DNA of 27,156 bases from Isotricha intestinalis (taxonomy: Eukaryota; Ciliophora; Litostomatea; Vestibuliferida; Isotrichidae), in NCBI GenBank assembly GCA_023807065.1, contig JAJJLU010003856.1, forward strand, positions 1 through 27,156, written 5' to 3'. The position numbers were made by a program, and so were the translations under genes. The notes under the pieces were generated by a model, which saw only the letters and a list, made by a program, of their open reading frames with translations, did no database searches and was not told where the DNA came from. Of the stretch, positions 6,440 to 15,563 are shown in pieces. Within the stretch, counting starts at the first letter, position 1. Every line of letters starts with the position of its first letter.

Positions 6440-9355
6440 ATGGAACAACCAGTTAAAACTTTTAATTCTTTTTATGAAACAGGACAAGTTAAAAACCAAA
6501 ATAATGAATCATTAAGTTTAAGAAAAAGTTTAATTCCTCCTCCTGATCCTTTAATAGAAAGACAAATTATTCCTTTAAATAAACCAAAATTTGGGAAAAA
6601 TTTTCCAACTATTAATTTAGAACAATTCGATTATAAGGACATGATTTCAGAAAATTTCATTTTATCAAAAAGAGAAAAAATATTAATCACAGAAAAAGAA
6701 TACTTATTTGATATATATATAAATTCATTTAAATTACTACAAAGATTAGTTTATTATAAAGAAAAATATGATAATAATAATGTAACAATAGAAAATATAA
6801 TAAATTTAAGAGAATTTGAAAAGAAAAAAAAGAAATCAAAGAAAAATAATGATTATATTATAACACCACAAGAATTAATAAAAAAAAACAATTTTGATAT
6901 TGAAGATACATTAATATTTGAAAGTAAATTTGAAAGTGGAAATTTACAAATAGCATATTTAACGGAAAGAAAAGATGAAGAAGGTTCAATAACAGATATA
7001 GATAAATATCAATTATTTTTATCAAATGATACAAATACAACAGGATATAATCAATGGTTTTTTTTCAGAGTATCAAATACAAAAAAAGGAAAAAAAGTAA
7101 ATTTTTCAATAATGAATTTATTAAGAAAACGTTCAAAATATCAAAATGGAATAAAAATATGGTATTATAGTAAAAAAGAGAATATAGAAAATAATATAGG
7201 TTGGCATCATACAAATGAAGATGTAAAATATTATAGAAATAATTTATTTAGAAATTCAAAAGGGAAAAGACAATATTTTTATACATTATCATTTGATTTT
7301 ACTTTTAAATATGATAATGATTATATTTATTTTGCAAATTGTATCCCATATACATATACAGATTTAATGAGAGATTTAAATTATTATACAAAATATGAAA
7401 ATTCAAAATATCCTTTTTTTCATAGAAAAATATTATGTCAAACTTTATTAGGAAATGATGTAGATTATATAACAATAAATAATTCAAATTTAAAAAACTA
7501 TGAAAATAATTCAAAAGAAAAAGAAGGAATAGTATTATTTGCAAGACAACATCCAAGTGAAACAGTAGGTTCATGGACAATTAAAGGAGCTATTGATTTT
7601 TTAATGGGAGCAAGTGATGAAGCAAAATATTTAAGAGATAATTTCATTTTTAAAATTATTCCCATGATTAATGTAGATGGTGTTATTCAAGGAAATACTA
7701 GAACTTCTATTGCTGGTTGTGATTTAAATAGAAGATGGAGAAATCCTAATGAATTTTTCCATCCTGAAATTTATTATGCTAAAGATATGATTAAAGATTT
7801 TTCTAATAAAAGAAAAATTAAATGTATTGTTGATTTTCATGGTCATTTTGGTGCTTTTAATTCTTTTTTTTATGCTAATCATAGAAAAGATAATTTTTCT
7901 TATGGAAAATTTTTCCCTTTTACTTGTGCTAAAAAAAGTAAAGTTATTTCTTTTGAAAAAAGTGGTTTTTCAATGCCTAAATATAAAAAAGGAACTGGAA
8001 GAATTAATTTATTCCAAGAATTAGATATTGATAATGTTGTTACTTTAGAAACTTCATATTTTGGTTGTAATACAAAAGATTATTCTAATCAATATTTTAC
8101 TACAGAAACTTTAAAAGAAATTGGAAGAGATATTTGTGTTGGAATATTATATTTATATTATCATTCAAATATGAAAAATGGAATTGAAAATATAAGTAAT
8201 TATCCTAATTTAAAGAAAAAAGTTGAAAGTGATGTTCATGCAATTGATTATGAATTTAATCAATTTATTGTTAATAAAGAAAAGAAATTTAAAGAAAAAG
8301 AAGAAGAAAATAATAGTAGATCAAATAAATCTGGAAATAGTTCAACTACTCAAGAAAAAAATGAAGATGATGATGATGATGATGATCCAAATGAAAATGA
8401 AAGTGATAGTGAAAGTGATCCTAGTGGAGATAATTTGGATATCGAAGAAATTAAAAATTTATTACCTATTCCAGATAAAAATAAAAGAAAAAAGAAAAAA
8501 AAACATTCATATAAAAAAAATCATTTATTACAAATTGCTCCATTAAATGTTGGTAAGAAAAATCTTTTAAATAATAATATAAATAATAAAGAAAATGATA
8601 TTATTAAAAGTAATCCAAATATTGTTTCAAATCCACCATTAACTTTACCTAAATTAAATAATAATATTAATAATCAAAGAGTTCTTAAAATTAGAACTCC
8701 AATTAAAGCAGAAAGTAATGATATATTGAATAAAAATTTAAATGAAAAAGATATTATTATATCTAAAAATTTATCAAATAATGGAAATATTATTATTAAT
8801 ATTAATTGTAATTCTATAAATATTACTAATGTAAATGGAAATAAAGTCGATACTGGAACTCAAACTGAAGAAATTTTTTTTAAAATGCATTGGTCTTTTT
8901 TTCAAAATTCATATAAAATTATTACTTGTAAAGTTAAAAATAATAGTTTAAATAAAAATTTAGTTCCTAACATTATATTACAAAAATTTGGTATTTCAAA
9001 AAAACAAATAAATAATATGCAAAGTTATAGAAATGATTTTCCACCTTTTAACAATAATTATAATAATAATTATAATAATAATTATAACAATAATTATAAT
9101 TATAATAATAATTATAATTTTGACAATCAAAATATTGTTAGTATTTTATCTTTAGAAAATAAAGATAATAAAGAAAATAAAAATGGGAACAAAAGAAATA
9201 ATAATGTAAATTTTAATTCTTTAACTGAATCAAAAATTAAAGCTAAAAGTGTTGGAGAGACAAATATATTAAAATCATTTGATTTAACAAAAAAAAAACA
9301 TAAATTAACATTGCAAAATTTAAATGAAAATTTATTAAGGGAATATAATTCATAA
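6440..9355 (+). CDS. Cytosolic carboxypeptidase (CCP/AGBL family, M14D)
   Basis: The 971-residue protein has the two-part CCP core. A beta-sandwich N-domain (about 155-305) contains the family-typical WFFFRVSN and PYTYTDL segments. The M14 zinc carboxypeptidase domain (about 350-580) has zinc ligands H371 and E374 in RQHPSE and H467 in DFHGH. Substrate-binding residues lie in DLNRRW, and the catalytic Glu is E537 in TLETSYFG. CCPs remove C-terminal Tyr/Glu or side-chain polyglutamate from tubulin tails and other acidic proteins, tuning axonemal and cytoplasmic microtubules. The last 380 residues are a low-complexity tail with a seven-Asp run, a basic KRKKKKK cluster and Asn/Tyr repeats, likely disordered and lineage-specific. 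All catalytic residues are present, so activity is expected. Assignment to a numbered CCP subfamily is not possible here. Confidence 0.92.
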   Translation: MEQPVKTFNSFYETGQVKNQNNESLSLRKSLIPPPDPLIERQIIPLNKPKFGKNFPTINLEQFDYKDMISENFILSKREKILITEKEYLFDIYINSFKLLQRLVYYKEKYDNNNVTIENIINLREFEKKKKKSKKNNDYIITPQELIKKNNFDIEDTLIFESKFESGNLQIAYLTERKDEEGSITDIDKYQLFLSNDTNTTGYNQWFFFRVSNTKKGKKVNFSIMNLLRKRSKYQNGIKIWYYSKKENIENNIGWHHTNEDVKYYRNNLFRNSKGKRQYFYTLSFDFTFKYDNDYIYFANCIPYTYTDLMRDLNYYTKYENSKYPFFHRKILCQTLLGNDVDYITINNSNLKNYENNSKEKEGIVLFARQHPSETVGSWTIKGAIDFLMGASDEAKYLRDNFIFKIIPMINVDGVIQGNTRTSIAGCDLNRRWRNPNEFFHPEIYYAKDMIKDFSNKRKIKCIVDFHGHFGAFNSFFYANHRKDNFSYGKFFPFTCAKKSKVISFEKSGFSMPKYKKGTGRINLFQELDIDNVVTLETSYFGCNTKDYSNQYFTTETLKEIGRDICVGILYLYYHSNMKNGIENISNYPNLKKKVESDVHAIDYEFNQFIVNKEKKFKEKEEENNSRSNKSGNSSTTQEKNEDDDDDDDPNENESDSESDPSGDNLDIEEIKNLLPIPDKNKRKKKKKHSYKKNHLLQIAPLNVGKKNLLNNNINNKENDIIKSNPNIVSNPPLTLPKLNNNINNQRVLKIRTPIKAESNDILNKNLNEKDIIISKNLSNNGNIIININCNSINITNVNGNKVDTGTQTEEIFFKMHWSFFQNSYKIITCKVKNNSLNKNLVPNIILQKFGISKKQINNMQSYRNDFPPFNNNYNNNYNNNYNNNYNYNNNYNFDNQNIVSILSLENKDNKENKNGNKRNNNVNFNSLTESKIKAKSVGETNILKSFDLTKKKHKLTLQNLNENLLREYNS
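8366..8386 (+). repeat. (GAT)7 microsatellite coding for poly-Asp
   Basis: Seven consecutive GAT codons in the carboxypeptidase tail encode an Asp run. The tract is in frame and is a likely site of length variation. Confidence 0.85.
9049..9119 (+). repeat. Degenerate 12-bp tandem repeat coding for Asn/Tyr
   Basis: A repeated unit of about 12 bp (AATAATTATAAT, with variants) encodes NYNN-type repeats near the C-terminus of the carboxypeptidase. It stays in frame, so the copy number appears to change in whole codons. Confidence 0.8.
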
Positions 9356-9618
9356 ATTAAACATAAATCAATTAATTTTATTATTTTTTTATTTATTTAT
9401 TTATTTTAAAATAAATATATGTTTAAATAATTTTTTTACAATCAAGAACAATATATATTTTTTTTTCTTGTTTAAAATATAATATTATAATAATTTGGTC
9501 AAATAACATAAAAATCAATAAATAATTAAATGAATTTTCAAAAAAATAAAAAATAATAAAAAAAATAAATATCTATATAAATTGTACATCTAAAAATTAA
9601 TATAAAAAAAAAATAAAA

Positions 9619-12408
9619 ATGCAAATTCGAAAAGCAATATTTATAGTAGACAAAGACAGGAAATATTCTTTTGATGTAAACCAAAACATAACTCTTAAAA
9701 ATTTAAAAAAAATGATAATAGCAGCAGCAAACATAGGAAATATAGGATTAAGAATATTTCAGAATGGAATAGAATACACTCAAAATGAAAATGAAACTTT
9801 GGATTCATTATTTCCTCATTTACAAACAGTAGAATTTACATTATCTTTTGCATATGATACAATTGATGATTGTAATGAATTAATTAAATTAAGATTAAAT
9901 ACACAATATTGTCCTTTACATACAGCTAAATATCCTTATTTTTATTGTTTCACTTGTGGTAAAAGTATTTGTTCTTCTTGTGTTATGAATCCTCAACATC
10001 AAGGACATGAAATTAAAGAAAAATATGATTATTTACAATCTTCCAGAATTTTAGTTGAAAAATTATTTCAAGATTTAAAAATTACTATTGAAGGATTTAA
10101 CAAAATTACTATTGATGAATTAAAAGAAAAAATAACTGTTAATTTATGGCCTATTCTTAATAAAATACTTAATGATATTGCTATGAAATTATCAACAATT
10201 ATTTCTGATTTCATTGAAAAAGAGAGTATTAATTTAGAAAGTATTAGAAAAAATTTAGTATTACTTAAAAAACATTGTGCTGATGGTTTAGATGAATTAA
10301 AAGGTCAAATTTCTATTGAAGATATGATGCTTGATGAAAATATTTTTTTAACTTTTGATAAAAAATTTAAAGAAATTGGAAATGAGAAAGATAAATTAAA
10401 ATTAGATGTTGAACAATATGAATTATTTCAAGAACAATTAAAAATAATAAATGGAGCAATTGAAAAAGTTTATAATGATATATTTAATTTTTTAAATGGA
10501 TATTTAAATAGTGATTATTATAATAATATAATACATGAAGTTGATAGAAATATAGTTTGTGCTCCAATTAATAGAAAAGAAATATTTGATAAAGTATTAA
10601 GAGGAATTGAACCAAGAACAGAACCATATAAATCAGGGAAAAAAGATGAAGGAGATGATTATAAAAGACAACTAAGAGAAATAGAATCAATATTTCCTGG
10701 AGGTGGTGTTCACATGAATATAATTCCTCTTCATTTAAATAATCCAGAACAAATATTATTAAATTTAAATAAAAAATATAAAGTTGAACCAACGATCTTA
10801 GAAAGTCCAATTAGAGTATCTCATCCTAATGGTTATTTAGGTACTATTGTGGTTAATAATTTCAATATAAAAGGAGCTCCTCCAAAATATAAATATGAAG
10901 ATGATATTAATTTAAGTTTACCTGAAATCCAAGGTAATGTTGAAACTGTATATACTAAAAGATCTTCTTATATAGAAAAAAATGTTAATATTGGTGTCCC
11001 CTTTAATCAAGTTAATACTTTTGGTTCTCAATATAATTCTTCAGGAAATATTAATGAAAATACTAATATTAATTATGGAATGAATGCTTCTAAATTTAAT
11101 GCAGCTGTGAATAATGCAAATACTTTAATTTCTTTCGGTGGTTCTGGTTCTGGATATAAAAGTGGTTATCAAACTATAACTTATACAACAAATAATAATG
11201 AAAATATCGATAATAATAAAAATTATAATAATAACCAAGATTATAATATTGGATATTCTTCAATGCAAACTCATTCAAAAATAAATGCATTAAATAATAA
11301 TAATAATCAATTATCTGGAAGTTATACTTCTGTAGGGAATGGAAATATTGGTTATACAACATTTTCAAGTGGAAATAATATTCAACAAGGAAGTATTCAA
11401 ACAGGTCATTTTAATATGATACCAAGTCAAAGTAAAACAACAACAACAACAACAATAATAAATAAACAATACACTAATTTAGAAAATAATAATATATTTA
11501 ATGAAGGTAATATTGGAGAATCAAGTGGAAGTTATACTTTTCAATCTGGAATTAGAGGAAAAAATAAAATACAATATCAATCAGATAATGCTATCACTTC
11601 ATCCCAACAAAATATTTTTGGTCCTAATGAAAGATATATTTGTCAACCAATTGAAGGGACTAATGAAGTTTTAATATATACATGTGATATTGAAACTATT
11701 ACAAGAAAACAAGTTGAATTTGGGACTTTTACTTCTAAAGTTTTTCCTGAAAAATGCGCTTGGTTTAATAAAGACAATAAATTATATATTTCTGGTGGAT
11801 ATGTTAATGGACAAATATCAGAACAATTTTTAAGATATGATCCAATTAGAAATAGTATTGAAAGATTACATGATTTACCAGAAAAAAGACATAGTCATAC
11901 AATGATAATTGATGATAAAAATAATTTATATGTTGTTGGAGGAAATTTAACTTCTATATCCAAATATAGTATTGAAAAAGAAAAATGGAGTAAAATTAAT
12001 GGTGTTTTAACAATTAATAGATTTCATCCTATATTATATATTAGAGGAAATGTTTTATATGTTTTCTTTGGAAATAATATGTTTGATGGTTTTATTAACA
12101 GTGTTGAAAAAGGTAATTTAACTGGAAAAGGAGATTTTACTATTATTAATGATTCAGGAAATTATAATCTTGTTCATTCAACTATAATTCCTAGTGATAA
12201 AGATTCTATTTTTATTATTGGAGGAAAAGGAAATAAGAAAGAAAGTATTAAATATAATTTTACTACTAATGAATTTAGTAATTCTCCTTTAATCCTTTCT
12301 GATAATGCTTCTTTTCATCAAACTATTATGCCTAAACTAAATGAAGGAGTTTTTGGGTATTTTTGTCTTGAAGATGGATTTTCTTTTATTAAACTTTCTT
12401 TTCAATAA
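9619..12408 (+). CDS. Ubiquitin-like / B-box / coiled-coil / kelch protein
   Basis: The protein has 929 residues and starts at an ATG after an A-rich leader. Residues 1-77 look like a ubiquitin-type fold (beta strands around KKMIIAAANIG). Residues 98-130 form a textbook B-box 2 zinc finger with C98, H101, C110, C113, C118, C121, H127 and H130. A helical coiled-coil region follows (about 140-300). A long Asn/Ser/Gly-rich linker (about 410-660) precedes a C-terminal kelch propeller (about 672-929) with LYISGGY, LYVVGGN and IFIIGGK strands. This is TRIM-like without a visible RING, so any ubiquitin-ligase role would need a partner. A cytosolic or cytoskeletal scaffold is equally possible. The domain calls are solid and the function is inferred. 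Confidence 0.82.
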   Translation: MQIRKAIFIVDKDRKYSFDVNQNITLKNLKKMIIAAANIGNIGLRIFQNGIEYTQNENETLDSLFPHLQTVEFTLSFAYDTIDDCNELIKLRLNTQYCPLHTAKYPYFYCFTCGKSICSSCVMNPQHQGHEIKEKYDYLQSSRILVEKLFQDLKITIEGFNKITIDELKEKITVNLWPILNKILNDIAMKLSTIISDFIEKESINLESIRKNLVLLKKHCADGLDELKGQISIEDMMLDENIFLTFDKKFKEIGNEKDKLKLDVEQYELFQEQLKIINGAIEKVYNDIFNFLNGYLNSDYYNNIIHEVDRNIVCAPINRKEIFDKVLRGIEPRTEPYKSGKKDEGDDYKRQLREIESIFPGGGVHMNIIPLHLNNPEQILLNLNKKYKVEPTILESPIRVSHPNGYLGTIVVNNFNIKGAPPKYKYEDDINLSLPEIQGNVETVYTKRSSYIEKNVNIGVPFNQVNTFGSQYNSSGNINENTNINYGMNASKFNAAVNNANTLISFGGSGSGYKSGYQTITYTTNNNENIDNNKNYNNNQDYNIGYSSMQTHSKINALNNNNNQLSGSYTSVGNGNIGYTTFSSGNNIQQGSIQTGHFNMIPSQSKTTTTTTIINKQYTNLENNNIFNEGNIGESSGSYTFQSGIRGKNKIQYQSDNAITSSQQNIFGPNERYICQPIEGTNEVLIYTCDIETITRKQVEFGTFTSKVFPEKCAWFNKDNKLYISGGYVNGQISEQFLRYDPIRNSIERLHDLPEKRHSHTMIIDDKNNLYVVGGNLTSISKYSIEKEKWSKINGVLTINRFHPILYIRGNVLYVFFGNNMFDGFINSVEKGNLTGKGDFTIINDSGNYNLVHSTIIPSDKDSIFIIGGKGNKKESIKYNFTTNEFSNSPLILSDNASFHQTIMPKLNEGVFGYFCLEDGFSFIKLSFQ

Positions 12409-12591
12409 ATTTAATTGAATTATTTTTTTTTGACAATAAAAAGTAATAGAATAAATTAATTTAGATTAATTTTTAATTTAAATCAAATTATTGAATTTAT
12501 TAAGTTTAAATATAAAAAGTAAAAATTTTCTCCTTCAAATATTAAAATAATATATTAAATAAAAAAAATAATTATTTTTATTAATTTGAAA

Positions 12592-15252
12592 ATGGAAAAT
12601 AAAATTGATCAAGACCGGGAAAAAATAATTAAGATTAATGATAAAATAGAAAATGAAATGAGAAATAAAAATATTATAGGGGTATTTGCTTTTACAAGAC
12701 AATTAATAAAAGTGATAGACACAAGCCATGAATATCCATCTATTTATTATGAAAATTACAGACTTATATTTACTTATTTATTTAATATTAGAAATTTTTT
12801 AATGACCTATCTTAAAAATAATAATTATTTAACTTATAAAACATATTATAATATGCTTTCACCTTTAGAAAGTGGATTATTGTATAACATATATTTCAAT
12901 TTCATAATTTTTGATATGGAAGTAATAGAAAATGAAAATATAGTAGAAGAAAAAATGAATTATATAGTTGGTTTAATTCAAAAACTTAATTCGCCTTTAA
13001 TTGCATTTTTTGCAAATTATTTTTGTTTCCTTCATTTTACTCCTTATATGTTTTCTTTACCTATTAAAATAAAAATTGATTTTTATTTACAATTCATAAA
13101 TTTAATGAATGATGAATTTCTTACTTATTATAATATGGAAAATGAGGAAATAAAAAAAGATGCCAAAAATATTTATAAAATTATTTTAGAAATTATGAAT
13201 TCATTCGGACAAATAAAAGAATTAGATATAGAACAATTTAAAAACCAAATAATAGATTCAATATTAAATTTAATTAATAATGGAGAAATTTATAATGACA
13301 TAATTTTAAATTGGATTATTAATGATTTAAATGAAAAATATTTGTTTGTATGTTTAGATAAGGTATTAATGAAAATTAGTACATTAACAAAATTTGAAGA
13401 TAATTTAGGAAAAAAAACAGTTCAATTAATTCAAAGATTATTAAAATATTATAAAGAACAAGATAATTCATTAATAATTGATAATTTTTCTCCAATTTTA
13501 AGACCTTTAATTATAATATCAAATAATTCAAAGGATTTCCAAAATTTTGAATTAAGTGAATTTTTAGAGAATTTAGAATTTATTATGATTTTTATAAATG
13601 AATTCACAAAAAATTATCATAGATATAGAAGATCAAAAATTATTGATACATTTTTAAATGTTATTGTAACTTTTCTTGAAAAAATAGATAAGAAAAGGAA
13701 TAAAAGTATTCTTAATCCTGAAAAAACATTTGAACTTGAAGAAGAAGAAGAAGATGAAGAAGGAGAAGATGCAAAAGAAAAAAATAATGAAGAAAATCAT
13801 TTAAGTGAAAAAGAAATAGATAATTTAGAAAAATCTGCAATCAATTATGATTTTTATATATTCAAAGAAAATGATTTAAATAAATTTGAATCTATATTTA
13901 AAATTATAATTAGTAATAAAGTTACTTTATTTCAAATTGGTAATTTACCAACAATTATTAAATATATGGATCCTTATCATAGGAAAAAAAAGTCAATAGA
14001 TTTATTAAATAAATTAGTATATGAAGAATCAAAAATAGAAACTGATAATAAAACATATTATGTTAAAATGATAATTAAAAATATTTTAACTTCTTATACA
14101 ATTGCTAATAATAAAATATTAATATCTGATTCTGTTAAAGAAAATATTAAAAAAGTAATAAATTTAATAAATAATCCTAATCCAGAAACTTATTTTCAAT
14201 TACTTTTAATTATAAGTGATATTTATGAAGGAACTTTAAAAGAAAATACAGAAGGTACAGTAGGAATCTTTTGTGATTCAATTTTATATTTGACATATAA
14301 AATATTTATAAATTGTAAAAAAGAAGAAAAAATAAATAATGATGAAAATGAGGATAAAAAAAATTTGGATTTTTTTTTAGAAAGAGATTCTATAATAAAA
14401 ACAGAAGAAAGTGGAATTTCAACAAGTTTAGAAGAATATTCAATTGTAAATGAAAATGAAACATTAATTGAAAATGAAGAAGTCACATTTGATTCTACAA
14501 ATATGTCAAAAGAAAAATGTATAGAAATGATAAGTTATATATTATTATTCTTAAAAGAAAGAATTAAAATTCAATTCCAATTTTTTCCTTATGAAATAAT
14601 ACCAGTATTAAATAAGGCTATAATATTATTTGAACAAATGAAAATTTATAAAGATAAATTTTACAAAGAATATATAGAATACATTCAATTATATTTAAAA
14701 ACTTTATGGAAACAAGTAAAAGATAATAATAAAAAAATTGAATATATTGTAAATATAATTAACACAATATCTCAAACTTCAATTTTAACAAAAGAAGATT
14801 ATATTGAAGTTGCTGAATCAATTGTTACTATTGGTCAATCATTAGAAAAAAGAGCAGATTTAATTAAAATACAATTAAATGTTGTTGATTTATATACTAC
14901 TAATTATTTTAATGATAAAAATAAAGTAAAAGAAATTATAAAAGAAGTTCAAGAACAAGCAGAATTTGCAATTATAAGGAGTGAACATTTATTTATTGCT
15001 AATATTATTTTTGAAAAAATGATTGAACTTTTAAAAAAAGATAAAGATTATATTAATAAAGAAGATGTTATTCGATTTATTGAAGTTATTAATTTACAAT
15101 TAGAAAAAATTGCTTCTGAGGAAAATAATGAAGAAAATAAAAATGAAGATGATAAAGAAAATGAAGAAAAATATGTACAAATATTAGAAGAAATAACAAA
15201 TAATTTGAAGAAAAATGAAAATGAATTGTATGAACTTTTGAATAATAAATAG
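12592..15252 (+). CDS. Divergent VPS35-like helical-solenoid protein (retromer/Commander type)
   Basis: The first ATG is 12592, giving 886 residues; a TTG two codons earlier is not credible as a start. The protein is almost entirely helical with one acidic insert (about 380-410). Order and spacing match VPS35: YIVGLIQKLNSPLIAFFANY (about 124-143) against the family's [20 protein letters not shown], then FKIIISN...TIIKYMDPYHRKKKSIDLLNKLV against [21 protein letters not shown]. The C-terminal region reads SLEKRADLIKIQLNVVDLY, later EHLFIANIIFEKMI, in the places of the VPS35 SxxFW and LQVQLFIEIL blocks. VPS35 is the scaffold that binds VPS26 and VPS29 for endosomal cargo recycling. The N-terminal PRLYLM signature is not recognisable. 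VPS35L of the Commander complex is the main alternative. The superfamily call is moderately secure. Confidence 0.55.
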   Translation: MENKIDQDREKIIKINDKIENEMRNKNIIGVFAFTRQLIKVIDTSHEYPSIYYENYRLIFTYLFNIRNFLMTYLKNNNYLTYKTYYNMLSPLESGLLYNIYFNFIIFDMEVIENENIVEEKMNYIVGLIQKLNSPLIAFFANYFCFLHFTPYMFSLPIKIKIDFYLQFINLMNDEFLTYYNMENEEIKKDAKNIYKIILEIMNSFGQIKELDIEQFKNQIIDSILNLINNGEIYNDIILNWIINDLNEKYLFVCLDKVLMKISTLTKFEDNLGKKTVQLIQRLLKYYKEQDNSLIIDNFSPILRPLIIISNNSKDFQNFELSEFLENLEFIMIFINEFTKNYHRYRRSKIIDTFLNVIVTFLEKIDKKRNKSILNPEKTFELEEEEEDEEGEDAKEKNNEENHLSEKEIDNLEKSAINYDFYIFKENDLNKFESIFKIIISNKVTLFQIGNLPTIIKYMDPYHRKKKSIDLLNKLVYEESKIETDNKTYYVKMIIKNILTSYTIANNKILISDSVKENIKKVINLINNPNPETYFQLLLIISDIYEGTLKENTEGTVGIFCDSILYLTYKIFINCKKEEKINNDENEDKKNLDFFLERDSIIKTEESGISTSLEEYSIVNENETLIENEEVTFDSTNMSKEKCIEMISYILLFLKERIKIQFQFFPYEIIPVLNKAIILFEQMKIYKDKFYKEYIEYIQLYLKTLWKQVKDNNKKIEYIVNIINTISQTSILTKEDYIEVAESIVTIGQSLEKRADLIKIQLNVVDLYTTNYFNDKNKVKEIIKEVQEQAEFAIIRSEHLFIANIIFEKMIELLKKDKDYINKEDVIRFIEVINLQLEKIASEENNEENKNEDDKENEEKYVQILEEITNNLKKNENELYELLNNK

Positions 15253-15563
15253 AATGTAAAATAATATAAATTTAATTTTTATTTATATAATTTTCTATAA
15301 ACTATTATTTAAAAGTTCATATTTTTTATTAAGTCTATTATTATTTTATTTTCGAAATTCATTTATTCAATAATAATGTAGATAATATTAAATAAAGTAT
15401 ATTATTATATTTCAACTAAAATAAAGAAATTTATTTCTTTAATTGATAAAACAAGAGTACTGAATTACCCAATCGTTAATATCGTGGAAAATGATTATAA
15501 TTAAATAAATATTACATTATAAAATATATTTATTTTTTCATTCATTTTTTTAAAATTAAATAA
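15253..15563. other. Intergenic spacer with a palindrome and an island of less A/T-rich sequence
   Basis: This 311-bp spacer lies between the VPS35-like stop and the coiled-coil start. Most of it is plain A/T. It contains an 18-bp near-perfect palindrome (AAAGAAAT, TT, ATTTCTTT) at 15423-15440. Directly after it, bases 15441-15490 are clearly richer in G/C than any other spacer. The island reads openly on the plus strand from 15382 to TAA at about 15501 (ending RVLNYPIVNIVENDYN) but has no ATG. I find no tRNA-like cloverleaf in it. Confidence 0.5.

Noticed and set aside
8223..8546. Plus-strand frame rich in Met/Lys/Ile inside the carboxypeptidase tail
   Set aside because: It is the shifted reading of GAT and AAA repeats (ATG and AAA runs) and is not a gene.
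12586..12591. TTG as the start of the VPS35-like gene, and likewise GTG at 311 for the first full gene
   Set aside because: Eukaryotic genes start at ATG, and an ATG lies two codons downstream in both cases (12592 and 317).
15441..15500. tRNA or other known small RNA in the G/C-richer island
   Set aside because: No T-loop GTTCRA-type box, anticodon stem or acceptor pairing could be found by eye.
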